DNA from: Burkholderiales bacterium C2
GTDB lineage: Bacteria; Pseudomonadota; Gammaproteobacteria; Burkholderiales; Burkholderiaceae_C
Assembly (NCBI GenBank): GCA_005503085.1
Contig: SCOI01000027.1
Location: 1-64,000 of the forward strand
Length of the DNA stretch: 64,000 nt
Reading direction: 5' to 3'
Positions within the stretch are counted from its first letter, which is position 1. Each line of letters starts with the position of its first letter. A program made the translations under genes and the position numbers. The notes below the pieces were generated by a model. That model saw nothing but the letters and a program-made list of their open reading frames with translations, had not been told where the DNA came from and did not search any database. Below, piece after piece: positions 9,812-20,654 of this stretch.

Positions 9812-11835
9812 TGATGCTGCTGAAGAATTCCGAGCAGGAGCAGTCGCAGTTCCGGCTGCGCGTGCTGGCGGCGGTGGCCTTCGTGCTGTTCTGCTTCGGC
9901 CTGCTGGTGGCGCGCCTGGTCTGGCTGCAGGTGCTGCAGCATGACGAGCTGGCCGAGCAGGCCGAGAGCAACCGCACCGCTATCGTGCCCATCGTGCCCA
10001 ACCGCGGCCTGATCAAGGACCGCAACGGCATCGTGCTGGCGAGCAACTACTCGGCCTACACGCTGGAAATCATGCCGTCCAAGGCCGGCGATCTGGACAA
10101 GACCATCGATGCCCTGTCCGAGGTGATCGAGATCCAGACGCGCGACCGCCGCCGCTTCAAACGCTTGCTGGAGGAGAGCAAGCACTTCGACTCGCTGCCG
10201 ATACGCACCAAGCTGACGGATGAGGAGGTCGCCCGCTTCACCGCCCAGCGCTTCCGTTTCCCAGGCGTCGAGATCAAGGCCCGGCTGTTCCGCAGCTATC
10301 CGATGGGCGAGGTCGGCAGCCATCTGATCGGCTATATCGGCCGCATCAACCAGGCCGAGAAAAAGGCCATGGACGACTGGGACGAGGAAGACATCGCCAA
10401 CTACCGCGGCACCGAATACATCGGCAAGCTGGGCCTGGAGCAGGCCTACGAACGCGAGCTCCATGGCATCACCGGCTTCGAGCAGCTGGAGACCAGCGCC
10501 GGCGGCCGCGCGGTGCGGCGCCTGGCCCACAAGCCGCCGACGCCGGGCAACACGCTGATGCTGTCGATCGACATCCGGCTGCAAGCCCTGGTCGAGGAAC
10601 TCTACAAGGACCGGCGTGGCGCGCTGGTGGCGATAGACCCGCGCAATGGCGAGGTGCTGGCCTTCGTCTCCAAGCCGACCTTCGACCCGAATCTGTTCGT
10701 CGACGGCATCGATGCCGACAGCTGGCGCGAGCTCAACGACAACATCGATAAGCCGCTGTTGAACCGCGCGTTGCGGGGCACCTATCCGCCCGGCTCGACC
10801 TTCAAGCCGCTGATGGCGATGGCGGCGCTGACCAGCGGCAAGCGCGCGCCCGGCACCATCGTGATGGACAACCTGGTCTACAGCTTCGGCGGCCGCACCT
10901 TCGGCAGCCCGGAGGCGGACCGGCCCGGCCCCAAGGACATGCGGCTGGCCATCGTCGGCTCCAGCAATGTCTACTTCTACAGCCTGGCCAACGAGATGGG
11001 CGTGGATCTGATCCACGACGAGCTCGAACCCTTCGGCCTGGGGCGCAAGACCGAGATCGACCTGCAGGGCGAGGTGACGGGCGTGCTGCCTTCGCAGGCC
11101 TGGAAGAAGCGCTATTTCGCCCGCAGCCCGGCCAACCAGAAGTGGTTCCCCGGCGAGACCATCTCGCTGGGCATCGGCCAGGGCTACAACAGCTTCACGA
11201 TGCTGCAGCTGGCCACTGCCTATGCCACCGTGGCCACCAGCGGCCAGCGCTACAAGCCGCGCCTGGTGCGAGAGATCGAGGACGTGGTCAAGCATGAGCA
11301 GCGCCGCGTCGCCAGCGACGCGCTGGAGCCGCTGCCGCTCAAGCCCGCCGATGCCGAGGTGATACGCAATGCGATGCATGGCGTGACGATGGAAGGCACC
11401 TCGCGCGCCGTCTTCATGGGGGCGCCCTATACCAGCGGCGGCAAGACCGGCACGGCCCAAGCCGTGGGCCTGCGCGCCGGCGAAAAATACAGCAGCATCA
11501 AGGCCGATGAGCGCAAGCGCGACCACTCGCTCTATGTCGCCTTCGCGCCGGTCGAGTCCCCGACCGTCGCGCTGGCGCTGATCGTCGAGAATGCCGGCTG
11601 GGGGTCGACCGCCGCCGCGCCGATTGCGCGCCGCGTCTTCGACTTCCTGCTGCAAGGCGTCTACCCCAGCGAGGAAGATATTGCGCTGACTCAGCAAGGC
11701 CTGACCAAGGCGCCGGTCGGCACGCCGCGCCCCATCGCTGCCGTGCCGCTGCCGGGTCAGGCGGCGGCGCCCGTGCCGGCGGCATCCGCCGCTGCTTCAG
11801 CCGCCACATCAGCCGCCTCGGGAGTCCGCCGATGA
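9811..11835 (+). CDS. mrdA: Penicillin-binding protein 2 (elongasome transpeptidase)
   Basis: Class B PBP that cross-links peptidoglycan during cell elongation. Start chosen at the ATG overlapping the mreD stop; the frame is open upstream but that part lies inside mreD. The 674-residue protein has an N-terminal membrane anchor (residues ~20-40), a pedestal domain and a transpeptidase domain with all three motifs: S329-T-F-K332, S384-S-N386 and K545-T-G547. The last ~40 residues are Ala/Pro-rich and probably unstructured, longer than in E. coli PBP2 (633 residues). The next gene, rodA, overlaps by four bases. Confidence 0.96.
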   Translation: MMLLKNSEQEQSQFRLRVLAAVAFVLFCFGLLVARLVWLQVLQHDELAEQAESNRTAIVPIVPNRGLIKDRNGIVLASNYSAYTLEIMPSKAGDLDKTIDALSEVIEIQTRDRRRFKRLLEESKHFDSLPIRTKLTDEEVARFTAQRFRFPGVEIKARLFRSYPMGEVGSHLIGYIGRINQAEKKAMDDWDEEDIANYRGTEYIGKLGLEQAYERELHGITGFEQLETSAGGRAVRRLAHKPPTPGNTLMLSIDIRLQALVEELYKDRRGALVAIDPRNGEVLAFVSKPTFDPNLFVDGIDADSWRELNDNIDKPLLNRALRGTYPPGSTFKPLMAMAALTSGKRAPGTIVMDNLVYSFGGRTFGSPEADRPGPKDMRLAIVGSSNVYFYSLANEMGVDLIHDELEPFGLGRKTEIDLQGEVTGVLPSQAWKKRYFARSPANQKWFPGETISLGIGQGYNSFTMLQLATAYATVATSGQRYKPRLVREIEDVVKHEQRRVASDALEPLPLKPADAEVIRNAMHGVTMEGTSRAVFMGAPYTSGGKTGTAQAVGLRAGEKYSSIKADERKRDHSLYVAFAPVESPTVALALIVENAGWGSTAAAPIARRVFDFLLQGVYPSEEDIALTQQGLTKAPVGTPRPIAAVPLPGQAAAPVPAASAAASAATSAASGVRR

Positions 11836-12986
11836 GCCATGTCTTCAACAAGCCCTCGCTGCTCAGCCGCCTGCGGCCCTGGGTCAGCGGCTTTGACGGA
11901 CCGCTGCTGCTGATACTGGCCTGGCTCGCCGGCCTGGGCCTCATGTGCATGTACTCGGCCGGCTTCGACCATGGCACGCGCTTCGTCGACCATGCCCGCA
12001 ATATGGCGCTGGCGGCGGCCATCATGTTCGTCGTCGCCCAGGTGCCGCCGCAGCGGCTGATGGCGCTGGCGATCCCGCTGTACACCGTGGGCATCGCGCT
12101 GCTGGTGGCAACGGCGCTGTTCGGCATCAGCAAGAAGGGTGCGACACGCTGGCTCAATATCGGCATCGTGATCCAGCCCTCGGAGCTGCTGAAGATCGCC
12201 ACACCGCTGATGCTGGCCTGGTGGTTCCAGCGGCGCGAGGGCCAGCTGCGCACGGCCGACTTCGTCATCGCGCTGCTGATGCTGGCCGTGCCGGTGGGCC
12301 TGGTGGCGCGCCAGCCCGATTTGGGCACCTCCATCCTGGTGTTCGCGGCGGGCTTTTATGTGCTGTTCTTCGCCGGCTTTAGCTGGCGCATCATCCTGCC
12401 GGCCGTCGCCGCCGGCGCGATCGCGATCACAGCCCTGGTGCTCAGCGAGGACCAGATATGTCAGCCCGATGTCGAGTGGCCGGTGCTGCGCGAGTATCAG
12501 AAGCACCGGGTCTGCACCCTGCTCGATCCGCACAAGGACCCGCTCGGCAAGGGCTTCCACATCATCCAGGGCGAGATCGCGATCGGCTCGGGCGGACTGA
12601 CCGGCAAGGGCTTCATGAAGGGCACGCAAACCCATCTGGAGTTCATCCCGGAGCGCACCACCGATTTCATCTTCGCCGCCTATGGCGAGGAGTTCGGCCT
12701 GGTCGGCGCTTTAGGCCTGCTGCTGGGATTTGCCGCGCTGATCGTGCGTGGGCTGATGATTGCGGCCGAGGCGGCCAACCCGTTCGGCCGCCTGCTGGCC
12801 GGCGCCATCACGCTGAGCTTCTTCACCTATGTGTTCGTCAATATGGGCATGGTCAGCGGCATCCTGCCGGTGGTCGGCGTGCCGCTGCCCTTCATCAGCT
12901 ACGGCGGCACCGCGATGGTGATGCTGGGCCTGAGCCTGGGCATCCTGATGTCGATCGCGAAGAGCCGGCGCTTCATGTCCCGCTGA
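11832..12986 (+). CDS. mrdB: Peptidoglycan glycosyltransferase RodA
   Basis: SEDS-family polymerase that makes glycan strands from lipid II together with PBP2. It has 384 residues and about ten membrane segments. Family hallmarks are visible: KKGATRWLNIG and the C-terminal GMVSGILPVVGVPLPFISYGGTA motif; the catalytic Asp region lies in the large loop around AIGSGGLTGKGFMKGTQT. The gene ends inside the convergent histidine kinase gene: the two coding regions share 14 bases (12973-12986). Confidence 0.97.
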   Translation: MSHVFNKPSLLSRLRPWVSGFDGPLLLILAWLAGLGLMCMYSAGFDHGTRFVDHARNMALAAAIMFVVAQVPPQRLMALAIPLYTVGIALLVATALFGISKKGATRWLNIGIVIQPSELLKIATPLMLAWWFQRREGQLRTADFVIALLMLAVPVGLVARQPDLGTSILVFAAGFYVLFFAGFSWRIILPAVAAGAIAITALVLSEDQICQPDVEWPVLREYQKHRVCTLLDPHKDPLGKGFHIIQGEIAIGSGGLTGKGFMKGTQTHLEFIPERTTDFIFAAYGEEFGLVGALGLLLGFAALIVRGLMIAAEAANPFGRLLAGAITLSFFTYVFVNMGMVSGILPVVGVPLPFISYGGTAMVMLGLSLGILMSIAKSRRFMSR

Positions 12987-14478
12987 GCGCGTCGCGGCCC
13001 GGATGGGCCGCGAAACGCACGGTGAAGCGTGCGCCAGGCCCCTGGCCGTCCTCCTGCGTCTGGCCGGATCGCAGCTCGCGGGTCTCGTCCAGCGTGATCT
13101 CGGCCTCATGCTGCTGGACGATCTCACGCACGATGGCCAGGCCCAGACCCGAGCCGTCGACATTGGTGCCCAGGGCCCGGTAGAAGGGCTGGAACACCTG
13201 CTCGCGCTCCGACGCCGGAATGCCCGGCCCCGAGTCCTCGACCTGCAGCACCGTGACCTGGCCGAACGGGTCTTCGACGACGCGCACCGTCACCGTGCCA
13301 TGCGGCGGCGTGTAGAGCAGGGCGTTGTCGACCAGATTGCGGATCAGCTCGCGGATCAGCAGCGGATGGCCGTTGATGCGCAGCGCGCTGTGCTCGTCGT
13401 CCGGCCCCTCGAAGCCGAGGTCGATGCGCTTGTCCATCGCACGCGGCACAAAGTCGCGCACCGTCTCCATCGCCAGCTCGGACAGATTGACCTCGCTGCG
13501 CCGCGCCGCATGCTCCTTGTCCTCGGCGCGGGCCATCGCGAGCAGCTGGTTGACCATATGGGCGGCGCGCTGGCTGGACAGGGCGATCTGCTGCAGCGAG
13601 CGGCGCAGCTCGGCCGGCTCGCTGCGGCCCTCGTCGATCTCGCGCTGCGCGAACTCGGCCTGGGTGCGCAGGCCGGCCAGCGGCGTCTTCAGCTGATGGG
13701 CGGCATCGGCCAGGAAGTGCTTCTGCGCGCTGATCGACTGGTCGAGCCGGCCCAGCAAATCATTGATCGCGCGCACCAGCGGCGCGACCTCGTCGGGGAT
13801 GCGGCGTTCGTCGATCGGGCTCAGGTCCGAACTCTCGCGCGAGCGGATACGGCGCTGCAGATCGTTCAGCGGTGCGATGCCGCGCGCCAGCGCCAGCCAC
13901 ACCAGCAGCACCGCCAGCGGCAGTATCACGAACTGCGGCAGTATCACGCCCTTGATGATCTCGTTGGTCAGGCGCGCCCGCTTGCCCAGGGTCTCGGCCA
14001 CCTGGACCAGCATGGTCTGGGTCGAGCCGGCCTGGCCCTCGGGCGCCACCCATAGATAGGCGACCCGCACCGTGTCGCTGCCGACCTCGTCATCGCGGAA
14101 ATGCAGCTCCCAAGGCACGATGGGATCGTCGGCGGCCGGCACCGGCAGCTGGCGGTCGCCGCTGAGGAACTCGCCGCGCAGACCCAGCACCTGGTAGTAG
14201 ACCGTGTCGGCCTCGTCGGCCCGCAGCAGCGCGGCGGCCTCCGGCGACAGCGCGTAGCGGGAGCGCGCGCTGCTGCCGGCGCGCGGCGTCTCCGAGGCCG
14301 CCTGCAGGCCCAGATTGCGGGCCATCTCGCCGAGCTCGCGGTCGTAAGGCCGGTTGGCAATGCCCTGCGCCACCAGCCAGGTCAGCGCCACGCTGATGGG
14401 CCAGATCACCAGCAGCGGGGCGAGCATCCAATCGAGGATCTCGCCAAACAGCGAGCGTTGTTCGGTGTCTCCGGCCAT
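12973..14478 (-). CDS. Sensor histidine kinase (TctE/QseC class)
   Basis: Membrane sensor kinase of 501 residues. Two membrane helices (about residues 18-38 and 178-200) flank a periplasmic sensor of about 140 residues. HAMP follows, then the dimerisation H-box FLADAAHQLKTPLAGLRTQ with the phospho-acceptor His, and the ATPase domain with N-box ELIRNLVDNALLYT, G1 VEDSGPGIP and G2 GSGLGLAIV. All catalytic boxes are intact. It is encoded 14 bases downstream of its response regulator. The signal is unknown; TctE homologues sense tricarboxylates, but sensor-domain similarity cannot be judged here. Confidence 0.92.
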   Translation of the reverse strand: MAGDTEQRSLFGEILDWMLAPLLVIWPISVALTWLVAQGIANRPYDRELGEMARNLGLQAASETPRAGSSARSRYALSPEAAALLRADEADTVYYQVLGLRGEFLSGDRQLPVPAADDPIVPWELHFRDDEVGSDTVRVAYLWVAPEGQAGSTQTMLVQVAETLGKRARLTNEIIKGVILPQFVILPLAVLLVWLALARGIAPLNDLQRRIRSRESSDLSPIDERRIPDEVAPLVRAINDLLGRLDQSISAQKHFLADAAHQLKTPLAGLRTQAEFAQREIDEGRSEPAELRRSLQQIALSSQRAAHMVNQLLAMARAEDKEHAARRSEVNLSELAMETVRDFVPRAMDKRIDLGFEGPDDEHSALRINGHPLLIRELIRNLVDNALLYTPPHGTVTVRVVEDPFGQVTVLQVEDSGPGIPASEREQVFQPFYRALGTNVDGSGLGLAIVREIVQQHEAEITLDETRELRSGQTQEDGQGPGARFTVRFAAHPGRDALSGT

Positions 14479-14492
14479 TCAGCGGTGCAGGC

Positions 14493-15164
14493 TCAGCCTG
14501 GAATCTTTTCGAGACAGTAGCCCAGGCCGCGCACCGTGGCGATGCGTATCGGCCCCTGCTCGATCTTCTTGCGCAGCCGGTGGATATAGACCTCGATCGC
14601 GTTATTGCTGACCTCCTCGCCCCATTCGCACAGGCGCTCGACCAGTTGATCCTTGCTGACAAGGCGGCCGGCGCGCTGCAGCAGCACCTCCAGCAGGCTC
14701 AGCTCGCGCGCCGACAGCTCGATCATCTGCTCATTGATATAGGCAACCCGGCCGGTGGCGTCGAAGCTGAGCGGCCCGTGCTTGATGATGCTGGAGGCGG
14801 TGCCCAGGCCGCGCCGTGTCAGTGCCCGCACCCTAGCCTCGAGTTCCTGCAGCGAGAAGGGCTTGGCCATGTAATCGTCGGCGCCCAGATCCAGGCCCTT
14901 GACGCGCTGCTCGACACTGTCGGCCGCCGTCAGTATCAGCACCGGCATCGATGCACCGCGCCCGCGCAGCTTGCGCAGCACCTCCAGCCCATGCAGCTTG
15001 GGCAGGCCCAGATCCAGAATCACCAGATCGAACTCGTGCGAGGCCAGCGCCGCATCGGCCTCGGTGCCCGAGCCGACCTGGTCCACCGCATAGCCGGAGG
15101 CGCGCAAGGAGCGCAGCAAACCATCGGCCAGCACTTGGTCGTCTTCCGCAATCAGGATGCGCAT
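14493..15164 (-). CDS. OmpR-family response regulator
   Basis: DNA-binding response regulator of 223 residues. The receiver domain (1-115) has the acidic pair EDD at 7-9, phospho-acceptor Asp in VILDLGLP near residue 51, and the conserved Lys in MAKPFS near residue 101. A winged-helix domain (125-220) carries LSARELSLLEVLL and the recognition-helix region NNAIEVYIHRLRKKIEQ. It forms an operon with the downstream kinase and diverges from recA; a 23-base inverted repeat sits 43 bases upstream of its start. Confidence 0.95.
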   Translation of the reverse strand: MRILIAEDDQVLADGLLRSLRASGYAVDQVGSGTEADAALASHEFDLVILDLGLPKLHGLEVLRKLRGRGASMPVLILTAADSVEQRVKGLDLGADDYMAKPFSLQELEARVRALTRRGLGTASSIIKHGPLSFDATGRVAYINEQMIELSARELSLLEVLLQRAGRLVSKDQLVERLCEWGEEVSNNAIEVYIHRLRKKIEQGPIRIATVRGLGYCLEKIPG

Positions 15165-15206
15165 GCTTTGTCCCCAGTCTTTACGAGCATTCTAGGGACG
15201 CCCGGC

Positions 15207-15229
15207 CTGCTGACATTGCATGTCAGCAG
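15207..15229. promoter_or_regulatory. Perfect 9-bp inverted repeat in the recA/two-component promoter region
   Basis: CTGCTGACA (15207-15215), five-base spacer TTGCA, TGTCAGCAG (15221-15229). Its core CTGACA-N5-TGTCAG (15210-15226) occurs again upstream of uvrA at 61217-61233, where the preceding bases CCGGCCTG are also the same. It differs from the LexA box, which lies 16 bases downstream. The binding factor is unknown. Confidence 0.6.
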
Positions 15230-15244
15230 CCAGCCCCTAAACTA

Positions 15245-15260
15245 CTGTACGAATATACAG
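15245..15260 (+). promoter_or_regulatory. LexA (SOS) box of recA
   Basis: CTGTACGAATATACAG fits the CTGT-N8-ACAG operator of LexA exactly. It ends 40 bases before the recA ATG, and a -10-like CATAAT lies at 15268-15273, so LexA would cover the -35/spacer region. Confidence 0.93.
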
Positions 15261-15300
15261 ATTGCGCCATAATGCGCGCAGCCTCAACAGGAGAAAAAAC

Positions 15301-16347
<1,047 letters not shown>

Positions 16348-16393
16348 TGCTTCTTCGGGCTTTGCCGAGTTGGGCACCTGACGCCGGCTTGCC

Positions 16394-16876
16394 ATGAAGC
16401 CCCTGTCCCTGAAGATGCGTGCCATCACGCTGCTGGCGCAGCGTGAGCACAGCCGCAGCGAGTTGCGTCGCAAGCTGCTGCGCATCGCGCGGGCGCAGCG
16501 CGACGCGGCCGGCGCCGAGGCGGTCGAGGCCGCAGAGATCGAGGCCGAGGTCGACGAATTGCTGGTCTGGCTGCAGGCCCAGGGCTATCTCAGCGAGGAA
16601 CGCTTCGTCGAGTCGCGCATCCATGCCCGCGCCCAGCGCTATGGCCATCTGCGCATCCAGCAGGAACTGGCCCAGCACGGGCTGAGCCTGAGCGCCGACA
16701 GCCAGGCACGACTGAAGGACAGCGAGTTCGAGCGCGCGCAGGCGATCTGGCAGCGCAAGTTCGGCAGCCCGGCCGAGGACGCCAACGACCGTGCCAAGCA
16801 GACCCGCTTTCTGCTGGCTCGGGGCTTTTCGGCCGATGTCGTGCGCCGGGTTTTGCGTGCGTCACAGACCGGCTGA
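16394..16876 (+). CDS. recX: Regulatory protein RecX
   Basis: Modulator that binds RecA filaments and limits their growth. The 160-residue protein starts MKPLSLKMRAITLLAQREHSRSEL, the characteristic RecX repeat, and shows three helical repeats including LQAQGYLSEERFVESRIHARA and the C-terminal TRFLLARGFSADVVRRVL. It is directly downstream of recA in the same orientation and is probably co-induced by read-through. Confidence 0.93.
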   Translation: MKPLSLKMRAITLLAQREHSRSELRRKLLRIARAQRDAAGAEAVEAAEIEAEVDELLVWLQAQGYLSEERFVESRIHARAQRYGHLRIQQELAQHGLSLSADSQARLKDSEFERAQAIWQRKFGSPAEDANDRAKQTRFLLARGFSADVVRRVLRASQTG

Positions 16877-16999
16877 CAGCTTCGCGACAGGCTTGCGGCG
16901 GCGCAGCATGCTACATTGCCGGACTGTGCAAAGCCTGCTCGCAGCCACAACAAGGGCATGCGGGCCTGTTTTTGTGCGTCCGTGTTTGTCCAGCGCCCC

Positions 17000-17602
17000 A
17001 TGTCCTTGCTCAACCCCTCCACTGCGCGCCGTCTGCTGCACCGTCGAGCTCTCGATGTGCAGGTCTATGCGCGCGACGACGGGCTCTACGAGGTCGAGGC
17101 CACGCTGAGCGACACCAAGACACGCGATGTCCCGATGGCCGGCGGCACCCGCCATGCCGGCGAGCCCATCCATGACATGCTGCTGCAGCTGGTCGTCGAC
17201 ACCGAGTTGACGATCCACGAGGCCGGCTCGCAGACGCGCTGGATGCCCTATCCCGGCGCCTGCGACCAGCATGATGATGCCTATGCGCGCCTGGTCGGCC
17301 TGAATCTGCTGAAAGGATTCCGGCTCGGCGTCAAGGAACGCCTGGCCGGCACCCGCGGCTGCACCCATCTGACCGAGTTGTGCCAGATCCTGCCGACTGC
17401 GGTGATCCAGGCCTTTGCCGGCCTCGTGATCGACACCCGCGAAGGCGATGGCTCGGGCCAGCCGCCATTCCAGCTCGACAAATGCCATGCCTTGCGCCGC
17501 GACGGCGCGGTCGTGCGCACCCATTACCCTCGCTGGTATCGCGACGGCCAGGCAGCCTCTGCTGCCGGCGCCGCCACGCTGCCTGCGGCTTCCTCATCCT
17601 GA
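17000..17602 (+). CDS. DUF2889 domain-containing protein
   Basis: Protein of 200 residues of unknown function. The start at 17000 gives [27 protein letters not shown], which enters the DUF2889 domain at once; longer readings add a low-complexity extension. Visible conserved features are the [27 protein letters not shown] block, [25 protein letters not shown] with two Cys and a His, and HYPRWYR near the end. It lies 24 bases before sucC and may share its transcript. The Cys/His residues could bind metal, but this is speculation. Confidence 0.75.
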   Translation: MSLLNPSTARRLLHRRALDVQVYARDDGLYEVEATLSDTKTRDVPMAGGTRHAGEPIHDMLLQLVVDTELTIHEAGSQTRWMPYPGACDQHDDAYARLVGLNLLKGFRLGVKERLAGTRGCTHLTELCQILPTAVIQAFAGLVIDTREGDGSGQPPFQLDKCHALRRDGAVVRTHYPRWYRDGQAASAAGAATLPAASSS

Positions 17603-17625
17603 CTTTTCCAAGAAGCGAGACCCCT

Positions 17626-18786
<1,161 letters not shown>

Positions 18787-18806
18787 AGCCCTTTAGGAAA
18801 GAAATC

Positions 18807-19700
18807 ATGTCGATCTACATCAACAAAGACACCAAGGTCATCACCCAGGGCATCACGGGCAAGACCGGTCAGTTCCACACGCTCGGTTGCCAGGCCTATG
18901 CCAACGGCAAGAACGCCTTCGTCGCCGGTGTGAACCCGAAGAAGGCCGGCGAGAAGTTCTCGGACATCCCAATCTACGCGACCGTTAAGGAAGCCGCCGG
19001 CCAGACCGGCGCCACCGTGTCGGTGATCTATGTGCCGCCCGCCGGCGCTGCTGCCGCGATCTGGGAAGCCGTCGAAGCCGATCTGGACCTGGCGATTTGC
19101 ATCACCGAAGGCATCCCCGTCAAGGACATGCTGGAAGTGCGCAACAAGATGAAGGCCAAGGAAGCCGCCGGTGGCAAGCGCACCCTGCTGCTGGGCCCCA
19201 ACTGCCCCGGCCTGATCACGCCCGAAGAAATCAAGATCGGCATCATGCCCGGCCACATCCACCGCAAGGGCCGCATCGGCGTCGTTTCCCGCTCGGGCAC
19301 GCTGACCTATGAAGCCGTGGCGCAGCTGACCGAGATCGGCCTGGGCCAATCCTCGGCCGTCGGCATCGGTGGCGACCCGATCAATGGCCTGAAGCACATC
19401 GACGTGATGAAGGCCTTCAACGACGATCCGGATACCGACGCCGTCATCATGATCGGCGAGATCGGCGGCCCGGATGAGGCCGAAGCCGCCCGCTGGTGCA
19501 AGCTGAACATGAAGAAGCCGGTGGTCGGCTTCATCGCCGGCGTCACCGCCCCTCCGGGCAAGCGCATGGGCCACGCCGGCGCGCTGATCTCCGGCGGCGC
19601 TGACACGGCCGATGCCAAGCTCGCCATCATGGAAGAGTCGGGCTTCACGATCACGCGCAACCCGTCGGAAATGGCCAAGCTGCTCAAGGCACTGCTGTAA
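18807..19700 (+). CDS. sucD: Succinyl-CoA synthetase alpha subunit
   Basis: CoA-binding, phospho-histidine subunit paired with SucC. The 297-residue protein has the CoA-binding fold (TGKTGQFHTL, GVNPKKAGEKF) and the catalytic region GKRMGHAGALISGG containing the phosphorylated His. Length and order agree with other bacteria. It is followed by a strong terminator. Confidence 0.98.
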   Translation: MSIYINKDTKVITQGITGKTGQFHTLGCQAYANGKNAFVAGVNPKKAGEKFSDIPIYATVKEAAGQTGATVSVIYVPPAGAAAAIWEAVEADLDLAICITEGIPVKDMLEVRNKMKAKEAAGGKRTLLLGPNCPGLITPEEIKIGIMPGHIHRKGRIGVVSRSGTLTYEAVAQLTEIGLGQSSAVGIGGDPINGLKHIDVMKAFNDDPDTDAVIMIGEIGGPDEAEAARWCKLNMKKPVVGFIAGVTAPPGKRMGHAGALISGGADTADAKLAIMEESGFTITRNPSEMAKLLKALL

Positions 19701-19802
19701 AGACGACGCCACGGCCGCCCTCGCAAATGCGTAATTTCACGCATCGAGCCAGGGGGGCGTGGCATCGCACAATTCAGCAGCAGCCCGAGCGGCCGGACTG
19801 AG

Positions 19803-19826
19803 AAAAAGGGGCGACAGCCCCTTTTT
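19803..19826. terminator. Intrinsic terminator after sucCD
   Basis: Ten-base-pair stem AAAAAGGGGC (19803-19812) with GCCCCTTTTT (19817-19826) and a four-base loop. The A- and T-runs on the two arms make it potentially bidirectional. Confidence 0.9.
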
Positions 19827-19913
19827 CGTTTTCCGGCAGCGATCCGGCCGGCCTCGTTATAGTCGTTCACTGTTTCTGTGCCGGCCGCAGAACACCCAAC
19901 AAAGCAAATACCC

Positions 19914-20642
19914 ATGGACATGCTCTCCAGTCCCGAGTTCTGGCTCGCCGTCGGCCAGATCATCATGATCGACATCCTGCTCGGCGGCGACAACGCGGTG
20001 GTGATCGCGCTGGCCTGCCGCAAGCTGCCCGACGCGCAGCGTCGCAAAGGCATTCTGTGGGGCACGGCCGGCGCCATCGTGCTGCGCGTCGTGCTGATCT
20101 TCTTCGCGCTGACGCTGCTGAAGCTGCCTTTCCTGAAGCTGGTCGGCGGCATCCTGCTGCTGTGGATCGGCATGAAGCTGCTGATGCCCGAGCATGACGA
20201 TGAGCATGCCAATATCCAGGCCAGCGACAAGCTGTGGGCGGCGGTCAAAACCGTCATCGTGGCCGACTTCGTGATGAGCCTGGACAATGTGATCGCGATC
20301 GCCGGCGCCGCCGAAGGCGCGGGTGGCGACCACCAGATGCCGCTGGTGATCTTTGGCCTGCTGGTCTCCATCCCCATCATCGTCTGGGGCAGCCAGCTGG
20401 TGATCAAGCTGATGGATCGCTTCCCGATGGTGATCACCTTGGGTGCGATGCTGCTGGGCTGGATTGCCGGCACGATGATGGTGGGCGACCCGGCGCTGGC
20501 CAGCTGGGTGCCGACCCAGGCCGGCGACAAGCCCGGCTCGACCGAGGTGCTGCCGGCGCTGTATTACGGCTGCGGCGTGGCCGGTGCGCTGCTGGTCTTG
20601 CTGTTCGGCAAGGCCATGGCCATGCGCAGCAAGGCCGCCTGA
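19914..20642 (+). CDS. TerC-family integral membrane protein (YjbE-like)
   Basis: Membrane protein of 242 residues with about seven hydrophobic segments. The start at 19914 (MDMLSSPEFWLAVGQIIMIDILLGGDNAVV) is preferred to the longer frame. The TerC signature residues appear in IDILLGGDNAVVIALACR and DFVMSLDNVIAIAGAAEG, acidic and asparagine positions within membrane helices that suggest metal-ion transport, often linked to manganese. The gene has no yybP-ykoY motif, unlike the second TerC gene in this window. The protein kinase gene starts 12 bases downstream. Confidence 0.88.
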   Translation: MDMLSSPEFWLAVGQIIMIDILLGGDNAVVIALACRKLPDAQRRKGILWGTAGAIVLRVVLIFFALTLLKLPFLKLVGGILLLWIGMKLLMPEHDDEHANIQASDKLWAAVKTVIVADFVMSLDNVIAIAGAAEGAGGDHQMPLVIFGLLVSIPIIVWGSQLVIKLMDRFPMVITLGAMLLGWIAGTMMVGDPALASWVPTQAGDKPGSTEVLPALYYGCGVAGALLVLLFGKAMAMRSKAA

Positions 20643-20654
20643 GGCACAGGCACG

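Noticed and set aside
9544-11697. Minus-strand open frame of 717 codons opposite mrdA
   Set aside because: High-GC shadow: long, Gln/His/Gly/Ala-rich text with no domain, completely opposite mreD-mrdA, which have intact catalytic motifs.
19914-20642. Tellurite-resistance operon because of TerC
   Set aside because: No terA, terB, terD or terE genes occur nearby; TerC-fold proteins are mainly metal-linked.
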